Shown here in pieces: positions 1 through 14,063 of a DNA stretch of 64,000 nt (its first letter is position 1; each line of letters begins with the position of its first letter). The DNA lies in assembly GCA_000708835.1 (NCBI GenBank), contig DF237353.1, forward strand, positions 1 through 64,000, in the 5' to 3' direction. Both the position numbers and the translations under genes were made by a program. The stretch comes from Klebsormidium nitens (Eukaryota > Streptophyta > Klebsormidiophyceae > Klebsormidiales > Klebsormidiaceae). A model generated the notes under the pieces. That model did no database searches. It saw nothing but the letters and a program-made list of their open reading frames with translations, and was not told where the DNA came from.

Positions 1-1290
1 TATAGAAGCCTAGGCTTTGCATACAAATTCCACAGAAAAGCAGACTGACCGATTTACAAGCCAGCTTCTGCAAATCCAATCTGGTATAGTGGGATGTAAG
101 CATTTTCAGTATTTTCAATATTGGCTTCACGCATCTTGTACCACAGACCGTTCTTTTGAAAGAAGAGGCCTAAGTACTTATAACTGCGCACATCGTGGAT
201 TACTTGGCCACCTATTTCCCAAGAACGCATTTTGAGGCCACGGGTTTCTGACTTTCCACAGGCAACGACTTGTGTTTTCTTTGCGCTCACTGAAAATCGC
301 CATTTTTTGAAGAAAAGGGTTGCCTCAGACATCATTTCTCGCATTTCGACTTCGGATCCGGCAACCAAGACCAGGTCATCGGCATACAATAGGCAGCCAA
401 GAGTCGCATGCATGCCGAGAGCAACCCCCAGACCTTTCTCTCTCATAAGTTTGGCCAAGGGGGATATGAGGAGCGAGAAGAGAAATGGGGACAAAACTGC
501 CCCTTGCCTGGTGCCCAGGTCCGAAACATACCAATCGGTTAAACCGTAAGGGGTGAGGAGGGCTGAGCGACAAGAATGATACATCGATTGGATGCTGCGG
601 AATAGCTTCCCTTTCACACCTAACTCTCGAAGTCGATACCACATCCCATGGACTGCCAGGTACTTGGGAACGCGTTTGTCAAGTCAATAAAACACAGAAA
701 AGTGGTCTGATCAGCAGCCTTACGTGAATCAAGCGTCTCTCGAAGTATGTACGCCTGGTCTCGAGTCGAGCGGCCTTTGCGGAACCCGGCTTGCTCCTCT
801 TCTAGGAGCCCCTTGTCTTCAGCTTCCTTGTCAAGCCTGTTCAGAATCACACGTTCAAACACTTCAGAGATACAGGATGTCAATGAAATAGGTCGGTAAG
901 CAAGAGGATCAAGGGGGTCGGCTCCTCGCCCTTTGAAGATCAAATGAACAAGGGCTTTGGACCAAATACTTGGGCACTTTCCAGTCTTGAGAAGGATATT
1001 GAAGAGCGTACTTAGCGCAGGTGTAAGAGCAGCAGCTCCATACTTCAACGGTTCGTTAGCAATCCGATCAAAACCGCAGGCTTTGTGATTTTGAGCTTCA
1101 GCAAGTGCTGCCCGAATTTCTTCACAAGAGATTGCATCTTCACAAAAAGACGGACCGAGCTCCAATCCAGATATTGCCTGCACCAAGGTGGTGATCCGAC
1201 CGCCAGTAATGTCCTTTGTGAGTTTGTGAACATGGTGCCGATCAGCAGACAGCTTAGCAGCTCTGACACTGCCCGGGATTGCTGGCAAGC
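1..1290 (-). mobile_element. 5'-truncated LINE-type (non-LTR) retrotransposon fragment
   Basis: The left edge of the window carries the reverse-transcriptase part of a non-LTR retrotransposon on the minus strand. Visible are the linker upstream of the RT domain, the palm and finger blocks, and sequence just past the YADD block. No endonuclease domain is found upstream (to the right, beyond about 1290), which fits the usual 5' truncation of LINE copies. The 3' end is not recognisable and may lie outside the window. I could not see target-site duplications. The element lies head to head with the CDKB gene, about 0.8 kb from its start codon. Confidence 0.8.
54..1288 (-). pseudogene. reverse transcriptase, broken by a frameshift
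   Basis: Two overlapping open frames together read as one LINE RT domain. The upstream part (1288 down to about 645) has the block YRPISLTS, then a QAGFRKGRSTRDQ block and the first catalytic aspartate in FIDLTNAF. The downstream part (about 644 to 54) has the GTRQGAVLSPFLF block and the second catalytic motif LLYADDLVLVA. The frames join near 642-648, where loss of one base would explain the break: a GMWYRLRELG-like segment continues in the other frame. The catalytic aspartates are intact, so the damage may be recent. This is a dead copy unless the break is a sequencing error. Confidence 0.8.
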
Positions 1291-2108
1291 TTGGGTGTTA
1301 AGGTTAGCATACATCTAAATAAGTAATCAGGTACCCATTAGGTGCACACCGAATTTGAGGCTGCCGGCGAGCAACTTGATTCCAAAACTTGCAAGTTGCA
1401 GTCCCGTTGCAGTCTGTTGGCACTTGAATGCAACAAGGAATGTGCCGCGCGCATGCTCGCGCATTGTAATGGTGCTCCCCCTCGATCATGAAGGTCCCGA
1501 TTTAGATTGGTATTTCAGGGACAAGCCATCAACCTGGAAGAGCCTTGCGATGCGCCACGCGGCATCCTTCAGGGGCACGTCCGGTTGGCGCTCAATTTCC
1601 AACCGTTCTTCAATTCAAAAATACCCAAGTGTCCGCCGGAGTCTGGCGCCACGCTGCACCAGTTCAAGCAACCTCTTCTGACCTCTTCCTCGACTCTTTC
1701 AGTCTGCAGCCTGCATTCTCCAGCTTGTCAGTTGCCCGTGCAACCGAAGGACAGAGGGTGGCAAATACCTACCGTACCTGAGTAGGTACGCCAGAGAGGG
1801 CATTGCATGCTGTTCCTGACGGGCTTTAGGGGAGCACAGCAAGGGCGACTGAGATCAGGAAGGCGCAAGGGCCTTGCTTGATATGCGCATGCTCCAGGAG
1901 GGCCACAATTCTCGTTTGTAACGCTAGAAAGGAGAGGGGTCTGGGTTGCGTTTTATTGCAAAAGTCGTTGACAAACCAAAGCACAGCCATCAGGACTAAG
2001 AGTCGTCAGAGCGCGCTGACAATCTGGCACTGACAAGGGCCCTGCGAAAATTGACGACCAACATTCCTGCTGAAGGTTGATAAGAGGCTGAAAACAGGCA
2101 TACCTAAG
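1289..2108. other. intergenic, CDKB upstream region
   Basis: About 0.8 kb between the LINE fragment and the CDKB start codon. Open frames here are short and show no recognisable protein. It presumably holds the CDKB promoter and 5' UTR, but I see no clear TATA box. Confidence 0.6.
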
Positions 2109-4946
<2,838 letters not shown>

Positions 4947-6157
4947 TTCGTTGGGAAGGTATTTAGTAGTATGTGCACTAGAATCTAGAAAGAGAGTAGT
5001 GAGGCGTCTCCTTCGATTGAAGGAGCTCAACCATTGGTCGAAAGTGGTGACGGACAATTCCTAATTGTCTTAGGAGATGGGGTGCTTTCAACGAGACCCA
5101 CTAGAAAACCTACCTGAATAAAGCGTAGCATCTTGACGAGAGAGCCGGGTTTATCGGACTGTGGACGGCTGCAAACGAGTGAGCATATGTGCATGGCTGA
5201 TATCCTCAAGGATGGCCCATCTTTCTGTACATTCAACATCAGAACATCGTCCAGATTTTTGGAGCAGAGCGTTCTTATTCTCGCAAAGAGCAACTTCAAA
5301 AACCATCCGTTCATGCGAAACTGACTCTCGTTTACAAGGCATGCTTGACACGATTGTCTGTTCTCGCTTCGACCATGAGGCTGGTCGGACGGCTGGATCC
5401 TAGCCGTTCAAGTGCCTGATGATGTAGATTCCTGCAATAGACTTCCAACAGACACGTCAACTATGCAAGGGCTTATCTTGCGCAGGCCCAACGCCATGCC
5501 TCATTGGTGGCCCATGTTCGCACGCTCCATGCAGTATAAGCTTACTGATCAGATGACCTTCGAAATGTTCTATATGGTACCTGCACAGCGTTTGGGAACA
5601 CCTAGCTTGCAAGCATGATGCATACCGTATATATATGAGCCTGATTCAGCATGCAAGTACCTATGATGTGTGAGTCGTAGTATAGGTACATGGAAGGCAG
5701 CGCACTTATATAAAAAAGTCGAAGCGGCACACTGATGTTTAGACAGCTTGCTAGAGCCAACTTAGCGATCTAATTAGCATCGTCTGGTGTTGGTCCCATG
5801 AATGTTCAAAACCCAAAAGTTCTAACTTAAGAATATCAGACCCATACCGATCAGAGCACAATGGTTTTTAACTGCTGCATATAACTGAGTCGTTAGTTTC
5901 TTTAGCAGTAGAAGTGAGTACCTACTGCCGCCCGCTAAGAGCACAAAAGTTCCGATTCCGTCCTGCAGTGACAGGCCCTTCGGACGAAGTCTGCAGCGCT
6001 TCGCCACTTTCTCGCATGATATACGTAGACGAGCTTGATGCAGCACATAGTAGATGTGTATGGCTTCAGAAGTAGGTCTGATGCCTAGCGAAGTAGGTCC
6101 GAGCTCGCCTAGTTGCTGAAGCGCTGAAGGCCCTAAGACGCTTCTAGTTTGCAATTG
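4947..6157. other. intergenic, CDKB 3' end and mannanase upstream region
   Basis: About 1.2 kb with only short unrelated open frames. It should hold the CDKB 3' UTR and the promoter of the next gene. The only marked element is an A/T box at 5707-5714. Confidence 0.6.
5707..5714 (+). promoter_or_regulatory. TATA-like box
   Basis: TATATAAA followed by more A residues. It lies about 450 bases before the first ATG of the mannanase gene, which is far unless the 5' UTR is long or contains an intron. Chance occurrence is possible. Confidence 0.25.
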
Positions 6158-9100
6158 ATGCCTTCAATGGCAGGCAAGAAGTATCCACAAAGTCCGCTGG
6201 CTTCGAAGAAGACGACTCTTCAAGCAATATTCTTCATTATGTCTTCCGTTCTGGCGCACCACCTGACCGCAGGCGATCCACAGCAGCTCCCAATGGAACA
6301 GTTCGTGAAGTCAGCAGGACAGCGCTTTGAGCTGGAAGATGGAAGCCCCTTTTACATGACAGGTACAACGCTTCATCCGTCTTCTTAGCTAGCAATCTGC
6401 TCATGCACAGCCACCAAGGCTCAGCCGAAGAAGCGGCTTGGATCCGGTTGTCGCTTGCAAGATACAAAGATTGTGCGCGTGGCCAAGCTGGAAGCTCATA
6501 AGCAAAGTGCCTGAATGCTTTGGTGGTCAAAATCCTAGTTTCTGATAAGTTGGAATAATTACGTTGCATTGCTTTACGTCAATAAGGACAGGTTACTGCA
6601 AGCTGCAAATAAAACTCCAAGACGATTCTTTGAATGCGGCCTTCAAAGCCAGGACGCCAAAATTGAAACCCTTCACTCTCAGTAGTATTTGAACACTAAG
6701 CCCTATTGATTGCAAGGGCGTCAGAAAAGTTGCATGTATCTTAACTTGGTCTGAGCTTCGTGACAGATGTGTCTCATAACAAAAATTCAAGAATCAACAA
6801 ACAAATTTTCGAGCAGGAACGAACATGTGGTTTGCGGCTCAGCTGGGCATGGAGGATGAGCAAGGAGGTCAACGAGCGCGCTTGGCACGAGATCTAGACC
6901 GTCTGAAGGTTTGCTTAATCAAGATCATACATGTTTGGCGAATCCAAAATCAGGAACCCCTACGGAATTGGAGGCTTCGGTATCCCAGTTTACGGGTGCT
7001 AGTGCTAATCAATATCAAAACAAAACGATCGACTTGCTTGCAAGCACCATCATGAGGGTCACCCAGCCGAACAGAGTCGACTTCTGTTTTGTTATTTCAA
7101 AGTCTGCCCTTGATGCCCTTCAAGCACCTGCACGAGGAAGCGATCTGGCAAAATTTTGCTTGGTGCTTCACGTTTGAAAGCTTCGTCAGTGTGCTCATAT
7201 GCCTACAATCACATGCAGGACCTCGATTTCAACACCATCCGGACGATCTCCTTGACTTTAGGACCAGATGATATGCCTTACAGGTAAGACTATGCAGCAC
7301 ACAAAAGTTCAGAGTTTGAACCCTTTGCAGTGTACTGCGTTTGTCTTGTAGCCTGGTTGATTACTTTGATTAAGGTGCGAAGCTTTTTCTTGGATCATGA
7401 AAGCGCTGATGAATTGTTGCCATAATGGCGGGCCGCTGCCTGCATGATATGCTCCGAGGCTTCGGAAGATGAAAGTAACTTGAAAATGCAACAGTACCAC
7501 CCATTATAGCGATCAGTGATTCTCTTATTTACAGGGTCACGCCCTCCCTTATGCCCAGTAGTGGTATCTATAACGAGGAAGTGTTCAAGGGCCTCGACTT
7601 CTTTCTCGATGCTTTGAGGAAGCGCAACATGCGGTGAGATGTGTTCTCAGAGCCTTTTCTAGGAGAATCTACAACACTCTCCATTTTTGAGAGGCATTCC
7701 GATCGACGAGTTTACAAGTCAACTAAGGCAGAACGAGCTGGCTGAGTGTTGCAATGGTCAAGTTGATGCTTGCGGTGCGCTAAAAGGCTTGCTTACAGAG
7801 CCTCATGGAAGTAACGTTGGCCCCCATGCAGAGCAATCCTGGTCTTTATCGATTACTGGCACGACACAGGGGGCTTTTCGCAGACTGTCGCATGGGCAGA
7901 TCCAACGAGTGATCCGGTACTCTCCTTTCCCTCCTACCCGGACTGGAAAGGGGACTTCGACAATTTTACGAATTATGCAGGTTGGTCTCAATGTCTCTTT
8001 AGACCAAGTCTGTATGATTAAGAAGCTCATCAAGCGGTTTGCAGCTTGCAAGGGGATCTAAGGTCCTGACAATCTGAAATTTCCAAACTAGCACGACATC
8101 AGAAGCAGATTTTCAAAGTGTCCAGCCCGCCTAATCTTGCACAAGCACGTAGATTGAATCACGAGTTGATTCCTCTTGCTTTTTTTCTGCAAGGCGCTTC
8201 TACAACGACACCAGTATTGCGTTGAAGTGTCAGAACATGTTGCAAAGGTGAGATTCTGGGTATAACGTCGATCAGAAATGATTGCATCGAACATGTCGAC
8301 AACATCCTACACAGTTTCACATTCATTTGCAGTGCTTTGCAGATGCGTCGACCGTTCGTATTGAAGCATCTTAAGAACGCTAACCTGCTTTTCAGAGTTG
8401 AGCTTTACAGGGGCAGTTATCATCATAGCTTTTCTTCGCAGCCACATCAAGACTCTTCTGACTCGAAGGAATACGATCAACGGCATCATCTACAAGGAGG
8501 ACAATAGCTGCATGGGAGATCTGCAACGAGCCGCAGAAACCTCCTGTGTAAGTTCGCTCGCCTTCTTGTATGATCCCGGCCTGGTTGAAACGACTTTCTA
8601 CTGTCGTAAGGGACTAGAAGGGCAGATGAGATGCATTTGCTTTTCCTTCTAGGTGGAGCGGCATTCTCCTGCATGATCAGCATGACAGGATAGCTTGTGG
8701 CGACAGCAAACGGCTGTTCTGATGGAACAGCTTAGAAAGTTTGACGCAGAGAACATACAAGTAGAGTGTGAGCACCTGATCACTTTTCATTGCACGTTAT
8801 GCAGAACATGGATCGAGGCGACCGCATCCTTCGTGAAGGATATCGACAGCAGGCACATGCTGACAACAGGCTCGGAGGGCAAGGAATTTGTTGAGTACGA
8901 AGATGAGGGCAAGTAAGTTCTTGCTTAGGCGCTTGACTTGCTTATAGTTCGAGGCAGAATCCAAATTTCATCTTGATTGCCTTCTCAAGTGCCGACTCAC
9001 TGGAAGACCCAGAATCATCAAGCGAATCAATGAAATGAAGTATCAGCCGATAAAAATTCATCCGTTCTATTTTTTTCCAGGGCCTTCTTCGAGAGAGTCC

Positions 9101-10347
9101 ACTCGAGCCAACACATCGACTATGCTACAATTCATCTGTAAGTCGGACGTAAATAGCTTTCAAGATTCCAGACAAATTCCTTACTTCTACGATTCCGCTT
9201 GCCCTCAGCGTACCACTATATTGAGGAGATTGTGTCGAATACACCCGAATGGATCAAGTCTTGAAGCTCCCTCAAGGACCGATTTCTTCGTGGCCATGAT
9301 AATTTTTGTTGAGAACGATAAAGGAGAGCAGAAGCTCAGAGACTACCGCAGCTCTTCAGAATCATCGAAACGGACTCTTTTCATTGCCACTTGCTTGCAG
9401 TTGGGTTGAGAATTGGGAGATCTACAAACCGTACAACGGGAGCGACTCTAACCTTGAAAGTGGTAAGCTCCCGCGTTTCTTTTTCTTTTTTCAAGTGAGA
9501 TTGATTTGCTTGGGGTTTCGCCAACAGCGTTGATGACGTAGGGGCTGATGGTCTCGTGTGAGCTTGTACTCCAAGCGCTCCGCCGACGCGAGCATCAGAT
9601 GTTAAGCTGTACTCTTTTTTCTATGATCCTACAGCCATCAACTTCGCAAGGAGATTCTTGAAAGCACACAACGAGTTCGCTGCCAGCTTTGGCAAGCCGC
9701 TCGTCCTGGAAGAATACGGGTTGGCGCGCGACAGTTTCCCGATCAACATGAATCGCTACGATCCGAAAAGCCCAGTCACACACAGAGACAAGTACTTCCG
9801 TGCAGTTCTAGACCAGGTAAGCCGACTCTGTTGGACTAACTCCTTTCCGCGTCACAGCTACGTCAGTTGCACAGCTCATGTATCTCGTAGAGCTGAAGCT
9901 TCCGAAGTGGCACGCGTCTTCCTAAAATAGTTTGACCTCGCCTTTCTCGCCCACCTTTTACTTGATTTCAGTTTTCGATTACTCGAGAAGGATCCTCAGA
10001 AACGGCTCCTTTTGAGAAAGTTTGCTCTTTTTCGGAACGTGCTCGATTTGAGAGCTATCCAGTTATCAGTAAAGCGCTTGGCGGACCTTTCCTAGTGCTC
10101 CGGGGGTGCTACCAATCAGCATATGGTCCCCGTCCGACAGGTGTCCGCGCTTTCTAGAGAGGGTTACATGGCTGGGCAAATGTTTTGGGCGTGGGCTGGC
10201 GAGGGGCGTCCGCAGTGCAAGATGCCGGTGGGCGACCCGCCACACGAGAACCCCGGCTGGTATTCCGTGTACGACATCGACGAGAGCACCATGGCACTCT
10301 TCGCGTCATTCAATAAGCAGCTGCAAACAGATGGTCGAAAGTGTTAG
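6158..10347 (+). CDS. GH5 endo-beta-1,4-mannanase-like glycoside hydrolase, frame broken in exon 7
   Basis: Secreted retaining glycosidase expected to cut beta-mannan. Twelve exons can be threaded by phase: 6158-6362, 6817-6908, 7219-7283, 7535-7633, 7832-7984, 8194-8247, 8442-8547, 8805-8912, 9081-9137, 9401-9462, 9635-9816 and 10141-10347. The N-terminus has lysines and a hydrophobic stretch (LQAIFFIMSSVLA), a likely signal peptide. Family blocks follow in order: GTNMWFAAQLG, GIYNEEVFKGLDF, the acid/base block WEICNEPQKPP, IDSRHMLTTGSEG, IDYATIHLW, the nucleophile block LVLEEYGLARD, and AGQMFWAWAGEG. Exon 7 starts in one frame (HIKTLLTRRNTING) and carries the NEP block in another, with no splice site between. 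Exon 5 needs the donor at 7985 rather than the one at 7981. About 460 residues. Either a young pseudogene or an assembly error. The closest patterns I know are bacterial/fungal-style mannanases. Confidence 0.75.
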
Positions 10348-11403
10348 GGAAGCGGCCAGCTTGGTCTAATCGGTTCACCTTGATGAATCTTATAAACGAG
10401 TGCAGCTAAGGGTGGGCCTATAAGAAGACTGACCCAGAAAATGATGCTCAGTATTCCCGACATTTGCAGACCGTCCATGAAACATCGATGGACTTGACCC
10501 TTTCCGAACGTTGTGCCAGTGTCTCAGTGCAAATATCTGTCGGCAGCTTAATCGAAAAGCGCCTTAAGCCGAATCGCGCCGGACGTACGCCTAGCTTATG
10601 TGCATAGCTTTTGCATATGCGCGCGCATCAGCGAATCATTTACATGTATATTATGCACGTAGTACATGTTTAGCTGCATATTCGGAAGACTCCATATATT
10701 TGCAGGTATTTCTCATGGCCATCTAGACGCCGAATCGAACATGATTGCCGCCTCGAACCGCGACTCACATGACATACTGATCGGTCACAAACGATCGATC
10801 ATTGGGAAACTGGTTTCCCAATGACTTAAGTTTGTGGTTGCTTCTGATCGACATGCCCAAAAAAAACTTGTTAAACCACGGCCCGGGCGCGGGGCCCGAA
10901 TGCCAGTCATGCAACGGGTCAGATATGTCTGTACTCGAGCTTCTCAATCATGCGCTGGTTAACTTATCTGGATCGATCATGCAGGCTCGTATATGCAGAG
11001 CCTGTTGGCATGCTGAGCGTACATGCATTGACACAATTAATGTAGACCGACGGTCTCCAGCTGCAAGCATATGCACGTTGGCCCATGGTCTTTCTGAATG
11101 CAAATCAACGCTTGCAGTCATGCGGGGATCAGTAAGAGAATAATCCTGCATGCTTCTAGCGGTGCTGAGTTAACTCACAAGTAGATTCCATGGTGTAACG
11201 GGTTTCAACGTCGATCACCCAGGACCTAGTAACCTGGAGAGGCTATCATTGATCCGGTTGAATACAAAAGAGTCGGATGATATCGCCTGTCCGGACATGG
11301 CTTGCTCTCAAACTTCTCGTGTTGGCAACTTCTAGGTTGAGCATATCAGAACTCACCAAAGAAAAACTTTTCTGGCAAACTTCTCGTGTCTACGGGCGAA
11401 ACT
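10348..11403. other. intergenic, convergent between mannanase and uL18c
   Basis: About 1 kb between two convergent genes. No protein-like frame. It is rich in ATGCAT/CATGCA-type words and holds a perfect inverted repeat at 10800-10823. Confidence 0.6.
10800..10823. repeat. perfect inverted repeat, 11-base arms with 2-base spacer
   Basis: The left arm CATTGGGAAAC is followed by TG and then its exact reverse complement GTTTCCCAATG. It could form a hairpin in RNA or be a dyad protein site. It lies between convergent genes, roughly 450 bases past the mannanase stop codon. Confidence 0.6.
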
Positions 11404-13430
11404 TTAGAATACAACACCAGCTTCCCGAGCTGCATCAGCAAGAGCCTTAATCCGTCCATGAAACACGAAGCCGCCCCTGTCGTACTTAACAGCGTTGATA
11501 CCTTTTGCAAGGAGCTGCTCAGCAATGTCTTTGCCCACGGCCGCTGCGTGTTCCTGCAGAGTACAACAAGAGATATGTTGGCTGGCTGCCTGATTCCTTC
11601 TTTCAAGCGTGTCCTGTCGATTCTCAGTGGCCCGACCAAATTCGGCCTTGCTTTTACAGAAAGGTGCGCTCACCAACATAATACTGCCTAGCATAATTGC
11701 ATGAGCCATGTCAAGTTGAAGCAACCAACACGGGGGGGGAGAAAAACGTGAGGAATTACGTTGGGACTGAGAGATGAATGTCCTCCCTTGCGATATCAGC
11801 TTTATACATCAACACAGCAGCAGAGCGACAACCTAGACTAGATTCCGAATTTGAAATGCGTGACCTGATCTGCCGCCGGTGTGCAGTCACACCCACACAT
11901 GATGTAAGCGGCACCCCCAGCAGAGACCAAGTAGACACTTACGCAGGTCGCGCCGGCAGTCTTCTCGAGGGTCTCCCTAAGGCCCTTCTTCACTGTGGAA
12001 GATGCTGCAATGGTGCACTGGTTCTCGTCATCGATCACTTGGACATAGATGTGCGCGTTTGACCTGTAGACAGCCATCCGGGGGCGATCCGATGTACCGG
12101 AAATCTGCAAAGTAAGGTGCAATTTGAACATCCACGCATCTACCAATTCCTTTGCCTACTTCTACGCAAAAACCACCTGCGGGCAACCAGGGCCCGCCTG
12201 GACATTAACCTTTCAGAGTCGGCATGCCTTCACATCAGGTTGTGATTGTTCGAACAGAGACACCAGAAGAGGGGTGATAAGACATACAGACTCTTGTGCA
12301 GCTGAAAGGAGGTCTTCAGGTCAAATTTCTGTTTTGCTCTCTCCGTCACGAAAGCGTGACTCAAGCAGTAACTTTTCATCATTAGACCTCCAAACTGCAC
12401 TTTTCGTAAGCAAAGTATCAAAACGACACTGGCGAAGGAAAGACGGAGCAAAACCTTGACAAGAAAAGCAAAGAATGTATCAATCAACAAGCGAAAGTGG
12501 CGCTCAGGTCACAACGCATGGCTTTCCAAAACACTCGGAGCCTTCTGAGCAGGGTACAGCGGACGAACCAACACATTAACTAGCCAACAGGCTTTGGCCC
12601 GAACTTGCTTTTGCCGGTGGTTTGCCATGAAACAAGGCGTGATCACCAGCAATGGTTGCAGAAAGCATCAAGGACCAGTCCTGCTGGAGAGCCTTACTTT
12701 CTTTCTAATGCGCCGGTGCCTCTTCAATCGCAGTTCCTTCCGGTTGATCAGCTTCGCTTCTACCAACAACCCTATTTGCAGCGGAGCCACTGCAATGATG
12801 CAGAAGAAACGTGTTCAGTGAACATGTTCAGTGCCTTGACAACTCAAACCTTCTCAAATCATCAAGATTTAAAACAGAATCATCGCCCCCTCTGTAACCC
12901 AAGTTAAATGGAACAGCGACGTGCACCCAGCAAGCTCCTACTTGCTACTGATATCTGTACTAGGACAGTCTCGGTGTCGGCTGATGTGCCAGCATTCAGA
13001 GTCCACCTTCTGCTATCTTGCTCAAGCTTGTTCTTTGTAGTCGGAATGCAGGTTAATTACAATATTACCGGCGCCCTGGTTTGTTGCTTGGCAAGCGACA
13101 TGCCAAAGATGCACTAATCTCCGCGCTTTGCCTCAGTAAGTGCAGAGGGTCTTTCCTGAGCACAGTGACCATTACCAAGCCCGCTCGTTAGGAGTGCACA
13201 CAGGGTAGCAATGCAGCTTGGCATGTGACCAGCACCTAGAGGTCAACTGTCTCACCCTTCGCCGCTGTACTTCTCAACGCAGGCACACTCTGCTCCATCT
13301 TTTCACTCAATGTGAGCCCCGAAAAGCTGCGGAAGACCGCATCCCTGCTAGAAGTGGACGCTGACGGAATGGCAGGTGTCCTGATGGCAGCGCCGAGGCA
13401 GGAACCCTTTGCCAAAGCAACGGCTGCCAT
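11404..13430 (-). CDS. RPL18: plastid 50S ribosomal protein L18 (uL18c)
   Basis: Nuclear gene for the plastid large-subunit protein that binds 5S rRNA. Four exons on the minus strand: 13430-13256, 12759-12698, 12104-11943 and 11553-11404, giving 182 residues. Exon 1 encodes an Ala/Ser-rich, acid-poor leader ([13 protein letters not shown]...) typical of a chloroplast transit peptide. Exon 2 gives the basic KRHRRIRKK segment. Exon 3 gives the core [20 protein letters not shown] and the Gln/Val/Ile strand after it. Exon 4 gives [20 protein letters not shown] and the terminal GVVF. These blocks match the order and length of the family. The exon 2 acceptor is the least certain: an upstream AG in the same phase would add four residues. 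It is divergent from the MPS1 gene. Confidence 0.9.
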
Positions 13431-14063
13431 CCTGCCTGCCTTCTCTACAAAATGGGACTGCGACCCCCCCTAATTTCTCTGCTCCCCTGACACTGATGTG
13501 GCAATGCGCCCCCTTGGGAAGGTCACCTGAACAGCTGCTCGTCAGTACATGCATATCACTCCGAGTCTTCACCTTGAGTCCCTTGCGTACCGCGCGCGAA
13601 TAGCCGGAAAAGCTCACGCGCGTAAACGTGGTTAAAAATCTGGTTAGTTCGATGTGTCCATAACCATGCATTATAAGCCGTCCGATCATGATCGTGTCAT
13701 CCGAAAACGGACCAACTTGTTTTCGAATTTGCAAATCGTGCATTTCAACAGTGCAGAACAGCTCTGAACAGCTAGCGCCTCTCCATTGCCATTGGCATTG
13801 TCCAGTGCCACAGCCGATCGAGCTTCTTGTCAAAAGCTGCTTGTGCTGGGAAGGATCTGTGTCCATCTAGCTTGATGTCATCGTCAGAGGTTTGTAGGAT
13901 ACCGCAAGCCCTGACGAGCCTTGGGGCGTAGGTAGGAGCACGCCTGCAGTTGAATCGGCACCTCGCATGAATGGCCGGGCATAGAGTAGAAGGTGGTCGG
14001 ACTTGAACAGAAAGGGTGAACCCAGGGGAGGCTGATGAATCAACATCTGGCTCTTCATTGCTG
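13431..14063. other. divergent intergenic region uL18c / MPS1
   Basis: About 0.6 kb between two divergent start codons, so it probably contains both promoters and 5' UTRs. A long antisense frame crosses it but reads like noise. No TATA box stands out. Confidence 0.55.

Noticed and set aside
13348-13866. 172-codon minus-strand frame across uL18c exon 1
   Set aside because: Overlaps the transit-peptide exon in another frame and has no recognisable protein pattern.
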